Below, one piece after another: positions 22,752 to 30,836 of a DNA stretch of 64,000 nucleotides. The position numbers and the translations under genes are program-made. Source of the DNA: Chlamydiales bacterium (GTDB taxonomy: Bacteria; Chlamydiota; Chlamydiia; Chlamydiales; Simkaniaceae); contig JACKPR010000002.1 of assembly GCA_024233395.1 (NCBI GenBank), forward strand, positions 496,001 through 560,000. The letters run 5' to 3'. Position 1 is the first letter of the stretch; every line of letters starts with the position of its first letter. The notes beneath the pieces were generated by a model. The model did not search any database, was not told the DNA's origin, and worked only from the letters and a program-made list of their open reading frames with translations.

Positions 22752-23414
22752 TTAAAGATTATATTTTGCTCTTAACTTGGCGTTTACGTCATCAACATTA
22801 TTCCTATTTATTGATGATGGTAATGAATCGTGAGATTTATTCTTAAAGTCCAGGTCATATGTTAACAATCCTGCATCTTTAACTTTTTTCAAAGCCTCCT
22901 CATAAGGTTCTTCATAAACAATTACTGATTTTTCTATCTCATGATCATATACATAGTAATAAACCTTTTCATTCACAATCCCTACTGTGCAAATATATTC
23001 TTGCTTTACTCTAACCAAAGGCTTTTCATAAAAAGTTATCTGAAATTCAACCCCACCTTCTTTGAACGGATAGTGCTCCAAAAAAGGTCTAACCTTTTCA
23101 TTTCCATTTATTCTTTCAAGATATTCTTCCACACAAGAAACAATAAGTCCCCTTGCTTCTGTAACTGAATATTCTTTATTAGAAGTCTGAAAGAAAATTG
23201 ATATTGTTTTTATTTGATCCATGAAAGATCCGCCCTGCATTGTAGCAGTAAGTTGATATTTCTTCTTTACCGAAGTCTTAAAAGCTCCTGTTACTTGATC
23301 CACATATTTACAATAATCAGGCTCTTTTTCAGTATTCAAATATTGAACGAAAAGAAAAGAAAAAGCTACTAAAAAAAGAATAATAATTCCGGTTTTTTTC
23401 ATCTTCACCTTCAT
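22752..23414 (-). CDS. Exported small protein coupled to rhs (candidate immunity protein)
   Basis: This 220-aa protein's ATG overlaps the Rhs stop codon by one base (TAATG), so it is translated in a coupled manner, the usual position of an Rhs immunity gene. It has an N-terminal hydrophobic segment (TGIIILFLVAFSFLFVQYL), which would leave the rest in the periplasm. YCKYVDQVTGAFKTSVKKKY, MQGGSFMDQI and RGLIVSCVEEYLERINGNEKVRPFLEHYPF follow. The C-terminal NNVDDVNAKLRAKYNL tail echoes the Rhs C-terminus. Periplasmic location would fit protection against a toxin acting on the envelope. Immunity function is inferred from position only. Confidence 0.68.
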   Translation of the reverse strand: MKVKMKKTGIIILFLVAFSFLFVQYLNTEKEPDYCKYVDQVTGAFKTSVKKKYQLTATMQGGSFMDQIKTISIFFQTSNKEYSVTEARGLIVSCVEEYLERINGNEKVRPFLEHYPFKEGGVEFQITFYEKPLVRVKQEYICTVGIVNEKVYYYVYDHEIEKSVIVYEEPYEEALKKVKDAGLLTYDLDFKNKSHDSLPSSINRNNVDDVNAKLRAKYNL

Positions 23415-26400
23415 TAATTAATGTTATATTTCGCCTTTAATTTGTTATTAATATCATTAACTTTTTCTAAATTCACTGGAGACATGAATCTATGTTCCGT
23501 AATGGGGTTGATAGATTGGGGTTTCAGAAACTCTACATGACTATCTTTAAACATTGCTGAACCAATGCAGTTTACTGGATTTGCAAAAAATGCAACTAAA
23601 TCATTACCTGACAAACTATTTTGAACAGTCCCCACCATTTTATTATCGAGAATATCTGCAGAACCATATCCATAAAATCCTATTCGATTTCTTTCATCGG
23701 GTGAAAGTCTTTTGAAAGCATTTTTGGAGATAGCATGTGCTTCGCTGTGAGCTTGAACTTCTGCTTTTTTTCCAGCGTTTAATGTTTTCTTTAATTCGTC
23801 ATGAAATGTGTGACATACACCTGTAGAAAAACCAAGTTTTTCAAAAGCAAAATCAACTAAGTCCAATAAACCATGTGTATTATTATGCATGACTTTTACT
23901 TCATAACCATTTAGTTGCTTTTGAATGTATTTTCCAGCATTAAGTGCATCTTTTTTATTATTAAGGATGCCATTCGCAAAATAAAAGTCTACATCAGGGT
24001 GTTGTTTTCCTTCTAGAACATAAAGTTGTGACCTAGATAAAACCGGCCTTTCTCGATTTCCAGAAACGACATTTCCAAGGGCTTTTCCTAAATTTGCTGG
24101 AGCATTCATCATTTCAAGATTTCCAGTAGCATAACCTTCAAGGGTTCTTCTCCAAGTATAGAAATATACATATCCAGCATCTTTAACAAATTGTCTGGCA
24201 GAATAACGAGACCCTGATTCAACGGAAAGACCATAGAGGTCAAAATATATAAGCGGATTATTTCTTGAAAATTGATAGAGATTGGGACCTTCGCTGAAAC
24301 CTTTGGGGTCTGTAGAGAGCCAGCGGCCGGTTTCGGGGTCATAGAAGCGGCGGCCAAAGTTTACAAGGCCTCCTGTCTTTCGTTTCGATTGGAATCGCCA
24401 AGGATTTATGGCTGAATCGACAAGAGGAATATTTTCATTAAAAATTTCTTCTTCGCCGTAAGCAGAAAATCGATAGGATTCGATGCAGTTACCATCCCAA
24501 TTAAGAATCGCAATAATATTTCCATAGAGATCATGAAAGGGAACAAAAAAGTCATCAGAAATTTCAATGGCAATTGTAGCACCAATTTCAGCGCCTCTAC
24601 CTTGCCCAAGGATACGAATTTTATGAGGAAAAACCCCGAGTTCATTTTGACCATCATAAAGAAAGTTTTCAGTATAGGTAGGATGCCACTCTCCCTCTTG
24701 CAGTAAAAAATAAGTCCGTGAAAGACAGCGCCCCCATGAATCATAAGAAAAGTTCACAGCTTTATTTCCTGAGCGCATTTGTGTTAGCCGATCTAACCCA
24801 TCATAGGTATAGAATGTTTCATGAGCATTTTTATGTGTAGCTATTCGGTTTCCATTAAGATCGTGGTCATAAGTCGCTTCTGAAGTAGATTGCAATTGAT
24901 GAAGAGAGTCTACAGAATAGTGACTTTCATCTTTTTGCAACCGATTATGATGAGAATCATAAAGATATAAGTGCCCAAATTGCCCTGTTTCAGAAGTTAA
25001 TTGATCTAGATCATCATAAGAATATTCAACAACTTCATCTTCATCATTAAGGTTCCTTACATATTTAAGGACATTTCCATTGGGGTCGATTTCAGCAATC
25101 TGTTCGCTGGAATAAATGTCATCTGTTCGAATACGGCGACTCATTAAGTCTACTTGATGGAAAACCGGACCAAGAGATCCAGGATGAAACTCTTGGATTA
25201 AGTTATGGCTATGATCATATTCATCATAAGTATGTTCGTAACATTCAACCCCATAGGAGTCAATGCGCTTTACACTCTGTAAGTGATAGGAATCATAGAG
25301 ATATTGAACCTTTGAACCATCGGGAAATTCTAGTTCCTGACAACGACTTAATGAGTCATAGGTTCGCTTTAATTGAAAATGATTTCCAAGTGTTTCTTCA
25401 AGAAGATCACCAAAGTGGTTATAGGTTCTTGTTGTCTTTTGTTTTGTTTTATGATCAAAAGACTGTGTAATATTTCCCATTTTATCGTAACGCAAAGAGT
25501 AGTGACAAGAATCATCAGAAGTTTTTATCGAAGTTTGTCTTCCAAGACCATCATATTCATAAGTAATAGTCACACCATCAGGTTTTATGATCTCTTTAAG
25601 ATGCCCATCAAGGGTGTAACTGTATCGCGTTATTTTTTCGTTTGATTCATTAAGCTCTATTAATCGTCCTAATGAATCATATTTCCAACTCTTAATAATC
25701 GTTTTGTCAGGATCAAAAAGCTCACTAATTTGTTTAACTTTTTTTCCGTTCAAATCGTAATAATAGTTTTCTCTTAAGAGAAGTTTTTCTTCCTTATTTC
25801 GTTTTTCAAGGGTTGAAATAGCTCCTTGAACATTAAAGGTTTCGACAGTGCGGTGTCCTTTTGGATCAACTGTTGTTTTCTGAATAACAGTCTGTCCATT
25901 TTTATCTTTAAAGTGATCGTTATATTTGATCGTTGTTTCATCACCAATAGGATTAATTTCTCGAACAAGTCTTCTAAAAGAATCATATTCAAAAAAGTGA
26001 AAAGCATTTCCAACATGAACTTCTTTTTTTACTGAAGCGTTATTACTAAATTCATCGTAAGAATAGTGTGTGAAGCCAAAAAGTTTTCCTTTTTCATCGA
26101 GCTCTAATTCTTGAATAACACGGTCTAACAAATCATAAGTTTTCAAAATGACTTGTGCATTTTCATGATCGATGACTTTTTTCACTTTTACAAGTCGTCC
26201 TAAGCTATCATAAGAAAATAAAGTGGCGCGTCCTGCTACTTCTTCTTTTATTTTTCGACCTGCACCATCATAAGAAAAGTGGGTTGAAACGCCATCTGGA
26301 TCAATTTTTTCGATTAAATGAAAAGAGTTATAAACATATTTTTCTTCAGCAAGAACTTCTCCTTTGATTACTTTTTTTGATGTAACACGATTTTGGTAAT

Positions 26401-28843
26401 CATAGGTAAAATGCGTTTCCACACCTTCTGGAGAACGATGTTTTTGGATTTCTCCTTCAAGAGTGTAAATAAACAACTCTTCTGATCCATCAGGATGTAT
26501 GACTCGATAAGGTTTACCTCGACTTGTGTAATAATACTCTGCTTTATTTCCTTCAGCATCGATCTCTTTACTAACTTGTCCTAAAGCGTTGTATTCCCTT
26601 TGAATTATTGGGTTGCACTTACTTCCTTTTTCATCAAAAACTGGAGGATGTTTGATTTTTGTAACATGGTCAAAAGGGTTATATTCGTAGTATGTAAGAT
26701 TTCCTTGCTCGTCGATTTCTTCTTTTTTTTGACTGAGGAAATTGTAACGGCTTTGAATCTTTTTTTGTTCTCCTATATTTGAAACTCTAATACTTTCAGT
26801 TGGTCGATTTGAGAAATCAAATTGACGATGAACAGCAAAAGCTTCGTTAGGATCATCATCAATTAAAGGATTATCATTTTCGTCATGTTGAATGGTTCGC
26901 GTTCTACCGAGAGGATCTGTTTGAGAAATCAGCCGTCCTTTTCCATCATATGCATAAGTCAGATCATACCGCTTTCTCCCCTTAGAATCGTAATGAGCAA
27001 TATGACTAACAAGTCCTTTAGAATTGTAATCAATCACTTGCTTTCTAAGAAGGACTTCTTGATGTGTTTTTAGATTATAATATTTCTCTTCAATAACCTC
27101 TGGAAAGCCATAATAGGGTTGAGAGCGTCTTGGAGTGATTTTTTTTATTAAACGCTGTGTGACACCTTCCAAGCTATTAATATCACCAGAAGAACCATCA
27201 TCGATAATCTCCTCGACTAAAATACTTCCTTCATAAAGAAAAAATTCCCTCTTTTTAATGTTATTTCCTTCACAAGTCAGTTTTTCATATATGCGGTCAG
27301 TTCCATGGTAATAATGATATTCTTTCATTAAGCCATTAGGAAAAGTTTCACGATATAGGAGATTATTAGAATAAAATGCTCGCTTAATAAAGTAACCTTC
27401 AGCATTGCTAACATTGGGAAAATCGTTCCCATTTCGAATTAATTTTTTTCCTTGCCCTGTAAGATCTCCCCATAAATCTTCTTGAATGACGTTTCCCATA
27501 TCGTCATAGTGGTACAGATAAGCAAAGAATGGACTTCCTTCACCATCTAATAATGTTTTTCCTTGAATCCAATTCGCTTTATTAGAATTAGGCGCATGCC
27601 AATGAAATAATTCTTCTGAGAACAATTGACTAGAACCCACAAACCTCTTTTTAGAATAGAGCATAAAGTTTTTGTCATACTGATACTGTGTTAAATTTCC
27701 CTCAGCATCAAAAGCATTCGTATGTCCACCACACTCATTATATTTTCCGGGAGCATAGTGGATTTGGGTCTCTGAATGTAATTCTCTTCCCTCTCCTATA
27801 GGACGCCAAAGAGCACCAACCTTTTTATAATTTGATGGATTGTCTCTATCCCTATTGTAATCAATCGCTAATTTCCTCCCATTTGGAAGGTTTCTTTCAC
27901 AAAGATACATTCCAGACTTATCCCCTCTCCAATATTGATAGGATTCATTCGGTTTGGTGGGGTTTAGAACATTTTTCAAAAGCCAAAAACGGGTCTTATA
28001 ATTCTTTTCATGAGGATCAAATGTGTATTGCAGGACTTGGTTATCACTTGTTTTAGCTGTAATCCCAAAAAAATGATCTCGATCAGGATAGTTATACTCA
28101 AATCTTACCCAGGCAAACACCTGTTTTTGATCATTTGACTTTGTTGTTATCGATTCAAGAAACCATGCTCCATGAATTTGGGCATATTCATATTTTACAT
28201 GATTTCCATTAGGGAGAATTTCGGAAGAAAGAAAAAAAGGAATAACTTTCTGACTCATTTTCTTTGAATGTTTTTCAAACTTCAAAGATTCCTTGCATCG
28301 ATAACATCGCTCTGATCCATCTGCCCCTTTTACAATGATCTGTTTTAAATCATTTTGATCACGATAAACAACATTATTTTTTAGATTTAGTCGTGCTCCA
28401 ATTTCACCTCTTGAGCAATTTGTCAAACCTCCTAAAGAACTCAATAAGTTATAGCGGAATTTGTCCTTCTTAGATTGACTCATTAGATTGTCAGTATAGA
28501 TAAGTGTAACTCCAGATTTATCTCGAAGTTCTAATTGATACATTTTACCCATAGGAGATTTCATTACAAACAACCGGGCAATTAAATGGTTTTCCAGAAT
28601 GTTCCATCCCCCTGATGGCCTCTCACCTTCCCTGCTGATGTAACGACTTTGTAAATGAATCGGTTCATAGCCCTTTACAACTAGTGCATCTTCAATGAAA
28701 AAGTAGTCCCCTGAAATAGCACTAACGCAGCCCTCAATAATCGACGAAGGCTCTCCACCAAAAGCCGCTAATTCATAGGGATCATTTTCTACAGAAAGTA
28801 CCGCTGCTTGAACAAAAAAAAGAAAAACAACAAATCGCTTCAA
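23414..28843 (-). CDS. Secreted Rhs/YD-repeat polymorphic toxin with alpha/beta-hydrolase-like C-terminal domain
   Basis: This 1809-aa protein starts with a signal peptide (MKRFVVFLFFVQAAVLS) and a DUF6531-like N-terminal module (EGCVSAISGDYFFIEDALVV, residues about 38-60). Dozens of YD repeats (for example YDSLGRLVKVKK, YDGLGRQTSIK) span roughly residues 370-1480 and form the Rhs shell. The core ends with the conserved GRRFYDPETGRWLSTDPKGF and ends at about residue 1539 (FDLYGL). The 270-residue C-terminal tip follows: DFYFANGILNNKKDALNAGKYI, VMHNNTHGLLDLVDFAFEKLG, and QAHSEAHAISKNAF with a putative nucleophile near Ser1700. These blocks resemble chlamydial DUF687 proteins with an alpha/beta-hydrolase-like fold, so a lipase or esterase payload is plausible. 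It is followed by coupled small genes and an orphan tip. It is divergent from the gene at 28996. Confidence 0.85.
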   Translation of the reverse strand: MKRFVVFLFFVQAAVLSVENDPYELAAFGGEPSSIIEGCVSAISGDYFFIEDALVVKGYEPIHLQSRYISREGERPSGGWNILENHLIARLFVMKSPMGKMYQLELRDKSGVTLIYTDNLMSQSKKDKFRYNLLSSLGGLTNCSRGEIGARLNLKNNVVYRDQNDLKQIIVKGADGSERCYRCKESLKFEKHSKKMSQKVIPFFLSSEILPNGNHVKYEYAQIHGAWFLESITTKSNDQKQVFAWVRFEYNYPDRDHFFGITAKTSDNQVLQYTFDPHEKNYKTRFWLLKNVLNPTKPNESYQYWRGDKSGMYLCERNLPNGRKLAIDYNRDRDNPSNYKKVGALWRPIGEGRELHSETQIHYAPGKYNECGGHTNAFDAEGNLTQYQYDKNFMLYSKKRFVGSSQLFSEELFHWHAPNSNKANWIQGKTLLDGEGSPFFAYLYHYDDMGNVIQEDLWGDLTGQGKKLIRNGNDFPNVSNAEGYFIKRAFYSNNLLYRETFPNGLMKEYHYYHGTDRIYEKLTCEGNNIKKREFFLYEGSILVEEIIDDGSSGDINSLEGVTQRLIKKITPRRSQPYYGFPEVIEEKYYNLKTHQEVLLRKQVIDYNSKGLVSHIAHYDSKGRKRYDLTYAYDGKGRLISQTDPLGRTRTIQHDENDNPLIDDDPNEAFAVHRQFDFSNRPTESIRVSNIGEQKKIQSRYNFLSQKKEEIDEQGNLTYYEYNPFDHVTKIKHPPVFDEKGSKCNPIIQREYNALGQVSKEIDAEGNKAEYYYTSRGKPYRVIHPDGSEELFIYTLEGEIQKHRSPEGVETHFTYDYQNRVTSKKVIKGEVLAEEKYVYNSFHLIEKIDPDGVSTHFSYDGAGRKIKEEVAGRATLFSYDSLGRLVKVKKVIDHENAQVILKTYDLLDRVIQELELDEKGKLFGFTHYSYDEFSNNASVKKEVHVGNAFHFFEYDSFRRLVREINPIGDETTIKYNDHFKDKNGQTVIQKTTVDPKGHRTVETFNVQGAISTLEKRNKEEKLLLRENYYYDLNGKKVKQISELFDPDKTIIKSWKYDSLGRLIELNESNEKITRYSYTLDGHLKEIIKPDGVTITYEYDGLGRQTSIKTSDDSCHYSLRYDKMGNITQSFDHKTKQKTTRTYNHFGDLLEETLGNHFQLKRTYDSLSRCQELEFPDGSKVQYLYDSYHLQSVKRIDSYGVECYEHTYDEYDHSHNLIQEFHPGSLGPVFHQVDLMSRRIRTDDIYSSEQIAEIDPNGNVLKYVRNLNDEDEVVEYSYDDLDQLTSETGQFGHLYLYDSHHNRLQKDESHYSVDSLHQLQSTSEATYDHDLNGNRIATHKNAHETFYTYDGLDRLTQMRSGNKAVNFSYDSWGRCLSRTYFLLQEGEWHPTYTENFLYDGQNELGVFPHKIRILGQGRGAEIGATIAIEISDDFFVPFHDLYGNIIAILNWDGNCIESYRFSAYGEEEIFNENIPLVDSAINPWRFQSKRKTGGLVNFGRRFYDPETGRWLSTDPKGFSEGPNLYQFSRNNPLIYFDLYGLSVESGSRYSARQFVKDAGYVYFYTWRRTLEGYATGNLEMMNAPANLGKALGNVVSGNRERPVLSRSQLYVLEGKQHPDVDFYFANGILNNKKDALNAGKYIQKQLNGYEVKVMHNNTHGLLDLVDFAFEKLGFSTGVCHTFHDELKKTLNAGKKAEVQAHSEAHAISKNAFKRLSPDERNRIGFYGYGSADILDNKMVGTVQNSLSGNDLVAFFANPVNCIGSAMFKDSHVEFLKPQSINPITEHRFMSPVNLEKVNDINNKLKAKYNIN

Positions 28844-28934
28844 ATTGACCTCTCCTTAAGCCGGGAGATATCCTACAAATCCAAAGTAATTTATATCAAC
28901 TTTTTATTTTATGCAGAAATTACGCTGATATTTA

Positions 28935-28951
28935 TTGATAGTTAATATCAA
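28935..28951. promoter_or_regulatory. Palindrome in the rhs/omp divergent promoter region
   Basis: TTGATA-GTTAA-TATCAA is a perfect 6-bp inverted repeat, nested in a longer TGATATT/AATATCA pairing. It lies in the 152-bp region between divergent genes. It is a candidate operator only; AT-rich sequence makes chance palindromes common. Confidence 0.3.
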
Positions 28952-28995
28952 AAACGACAATCTTGTAAGGATTTAAATTATAAAAAAGGTAAACA

Positions 28996-29820
28996 ATGAG
29001 AAACTATTTCCTAACAATACTTTTGTTTTTTCCTACTCTTCTTTTGGCTAATAACCCTATTGAGAGTGATACCACACGAATCGGAAGTACCTTTACAGAT
29101 CATTCGGTAGGACTAGACAGCAATCACGAACCTCAAAAAACATTTCTATCGAGCGATTTGTTATATTTTACAGCAACATCTGGCTTTTCTCCTAAAAGCG
29201 GAAGTTATTCTCCTGGATTACGCATTAATTTTGGAACAGCTCTTTCTGTAAAGGAACTTGAACTTAAAACTTCCTATACTCGATGGGGATATGAAAGTAA
29301 GCAACACAAAATAGATAAATCTTTTCAGCACGATTCAATAGAAGCAAAAATAGGCAAAAGCTTCCAACATACCCGTGGGTTATCCACTAGACTATTTTTA
29401 GGTATAGAAGGAATAAAGCAAAAGTTTAGTTTTAAAAACAAAACTTACAATCCATATGAAATAAAATTTTTTGCATCTAAATCTGAATCTAGAAAATCTC
29501 TATCGATTGGCCCGCTTATTGGATTAGAACTCGATCAATCTATTGGCCCTTTTTTTAAACTTCTTGGTGCTATTTCAGGAACTTATTCTATAGGTGAACA
29601 CTACAGTACTTGGGGCTCATGTTCATTATATAAACCTAATGCAAAAACAAAATTAGGTTTTGAGTTTACTTCTCCAACTGGGATCAAAGATGCACAGATT
29701 AGTCTTTCGGGAAGTTATGAAATGCAGCTTTATTGGGCCAGTATAACGCCTTATGGTTTTTCGTGGAGCCACCCTGCAAACATACAGGGATTTAGTGCTG
29801 AAGTTAGGTGTGACTTCTAG
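28996..29820 (+). CDS. Predicted outer-membrane beta-barrel protein
   Basis: This 274-aa protein has a signal peptide (MRNYFLTILLFFPTLLLA) and alternating amphipathic strands: LLYFTATSGF, YSPGLRINFGTAL, LELKTSYTRWGYESK, SIGPLIGLELDQSIGPFFKLLGAISGTYSIG. It ends in EVRCDF. The layout (first strand 'SSDLLYFTATSG', a Gly/Tyr-rich middle and a terminal aromatic) is that of shortened Lpg1974/MOMP-like barrels of this genome. AAGG lies 7 nt before the ATG. Its stop codon TAG forms the first three bases of the 163-bp element that follows. It is divergent from the Rhs gene and could share its promoter region. Confidence 0.7.
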   Translation: MRNYFLTILLFFPTLLLANNPIESDTTRIGSTFTDHSVGLDSNHEPQKTFLSSDLLYFTATSGFSPKSGSYSPGLRINFGTALSVKELELKTSYTRWGYESKQHKIDKSFQHDSIEAKIGKSFQHTRGLSTRLFLGIEGIKQKFSFKNKTYNPYEIKFFASKSESRKSLSIGPLIGLELDQSIGPFFKLLGAISGTYSIGEHYSTWGSCSLYKPNAKTKLGFEFTSPTGIKDAQISLSGSYEMQLYWASITPYGFSWSHPANIQGFSAEVRCDF

Positions 29821-29980
29821 ATAGTGTCGTCATAAGATAGATATTTCATAAGCGTCTTCTATGGAAAATTTCATCGTTGACCTGCTTCAAAAGCCCAATT
29901 AGGGCTTTTTGCATCGGTCGCCTTGAACTTTCCTCATAGAAGCCACTTCTTAAACTCCCATCTTATGGGGACACTATCTA
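29818..29980. repeat. 163-bp structured repeat element, copy A
   Basis: The 21-nt terminal arms (29818-29838 and 29960-29980) pair with two mismatches. The interior contains CTTCAA-AAGCCCAATTAGGGCTTTTT, a second hairpin, and a block (about 29861-29940) that matches copy B at 57142-57304 closely, such as TTTCATCGTTG and CCTTGAACTTTCCTCATAG. The total length equals copy B exactly, although the outer arms differ. The element starts on the stop codon of the upstream gene. No coding capacity is seen. It could be a MITE-like element or a structured RNA/bidirectional terminator. Confidence 0.7.
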
Positions 29981-30044
29981 ATCAAATGATTGATCTCCAT
30001 TATTCATTGGATTATCTTTAGAAAAGTTAAAAACAAAGAATGTA

Positions 30045-30836
30045 ATGAACGATCAAAAGCGATTATTTTTTGGATTTGAAGTAAAAGCTCCTTGGCCTGA
30101 AGATTTACCCAAGGGGCGTATTCTTCAGGAAAGTCAACGGCATATTACTGTCGCTTTTTTAGGAGAAACTTCTTATGAAAAAGTGAGGGAATTGATCGAT
30201 GAGATGCCAAAGCCCTCCTTTAAAGTAGGAACGGCTGGAACTTTTGATGTTAATTTATTCTTGCCTGAAGGGCATCCAAGAGTGGTGGCTTGGAGAGGAA
30301 ATCCTTTAGGAAACGATTTTTTGACTCCTTACTCGGATGCATTGAATGATTTTTTCAGGAGCAAAGAGTATTCGATACAAAAGCGTCCTTTTTTAAACCA
30401 TACAACGATTGCAAGAAGTCCTTTTGATCAAAATGCATGGGGAAAAGCCTTTCTCCCCCTCCCTTATATAACAGGAGACCTGCACCTTTATGAAAGTGTA
30501 GGTAACTTAAACTACAAACCTATTTGGAGCTATCCACTACCTGCCCCTTTCGAGGAATTTGAACATGTTGCAGACATTGCTTTTCGGATTCGTGGGGAAA
30601 ATGTCAAGCAGCTTTACTATCACGCACAAATCGCTCTCGCTTTTGAATGCCCAGATCTTGTTCCTTATTTAGATAGAACCGGAGACGTTCAAAGTTTAGA
30701 AGAAGTCATTATGAAACTAAATGAAATTGTCTCGCGTGGTGATCGAGAGATTGGAACTCCCTTTAAGGCGGTAAGTTATCATGGAGAACTGAAGGAAGAG
30801 GAGATCCTCACGTGGGAGATGATCGTTGATGTCTAA
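30045..30836 (+). CDS. 2'-5' RNA ligase/cyclic phosphodiesterase domain fused to archease
   Basis: This 263-aa protein has two domains. Residues 1-165 form a 2H phosphoesterase of the ThpR/LigT family, with the two H-x-T/S motifs (HITVAFLG at 33-40 and HTTIARS at 119-125) spaced as expected. Residues about 168-263 form archease: EHVADIAFRIRGENVKQLYYHAQIALAFE, GTPFKAVSYHGELK and the terminal WEMIVDV. They carry the E-H-x-A-D and final Asp needed for its metal site. Archease activates RtcB by promoting its guanylylation. The 2H domain hydrolyses or makes 2',3'-cyclic phosphate/2'-5' linkages. The stop overlaps the rtcB start by 8 bp, so the fused protein and ligase are made together. I have not seen this fusion described. 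Confidence 0.88.
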   Translation: MNDQKRLFFGFEVKAPWPEDLPKGRILQESQRHITVAFLGETSYEKVRELIDEMPKPSFKVGTAGTFDVNLFLPEGHPRVVAWRGNPLGNDFLTPYSDALNDFFRSKEYSIQKRPFLNHTTIARSPFDQNAWGKAFLPLPYITGDLHLYESVGNLNYKPIWSYPLPAPFEEFEHVADIAFRIRGENVKQLYYHAQIALAFECPDLVPYLDRTGDVQSLEEVIMKLNEIVSRGDREIGTPFKAVSYHGELKEEEILTWEMIVDV

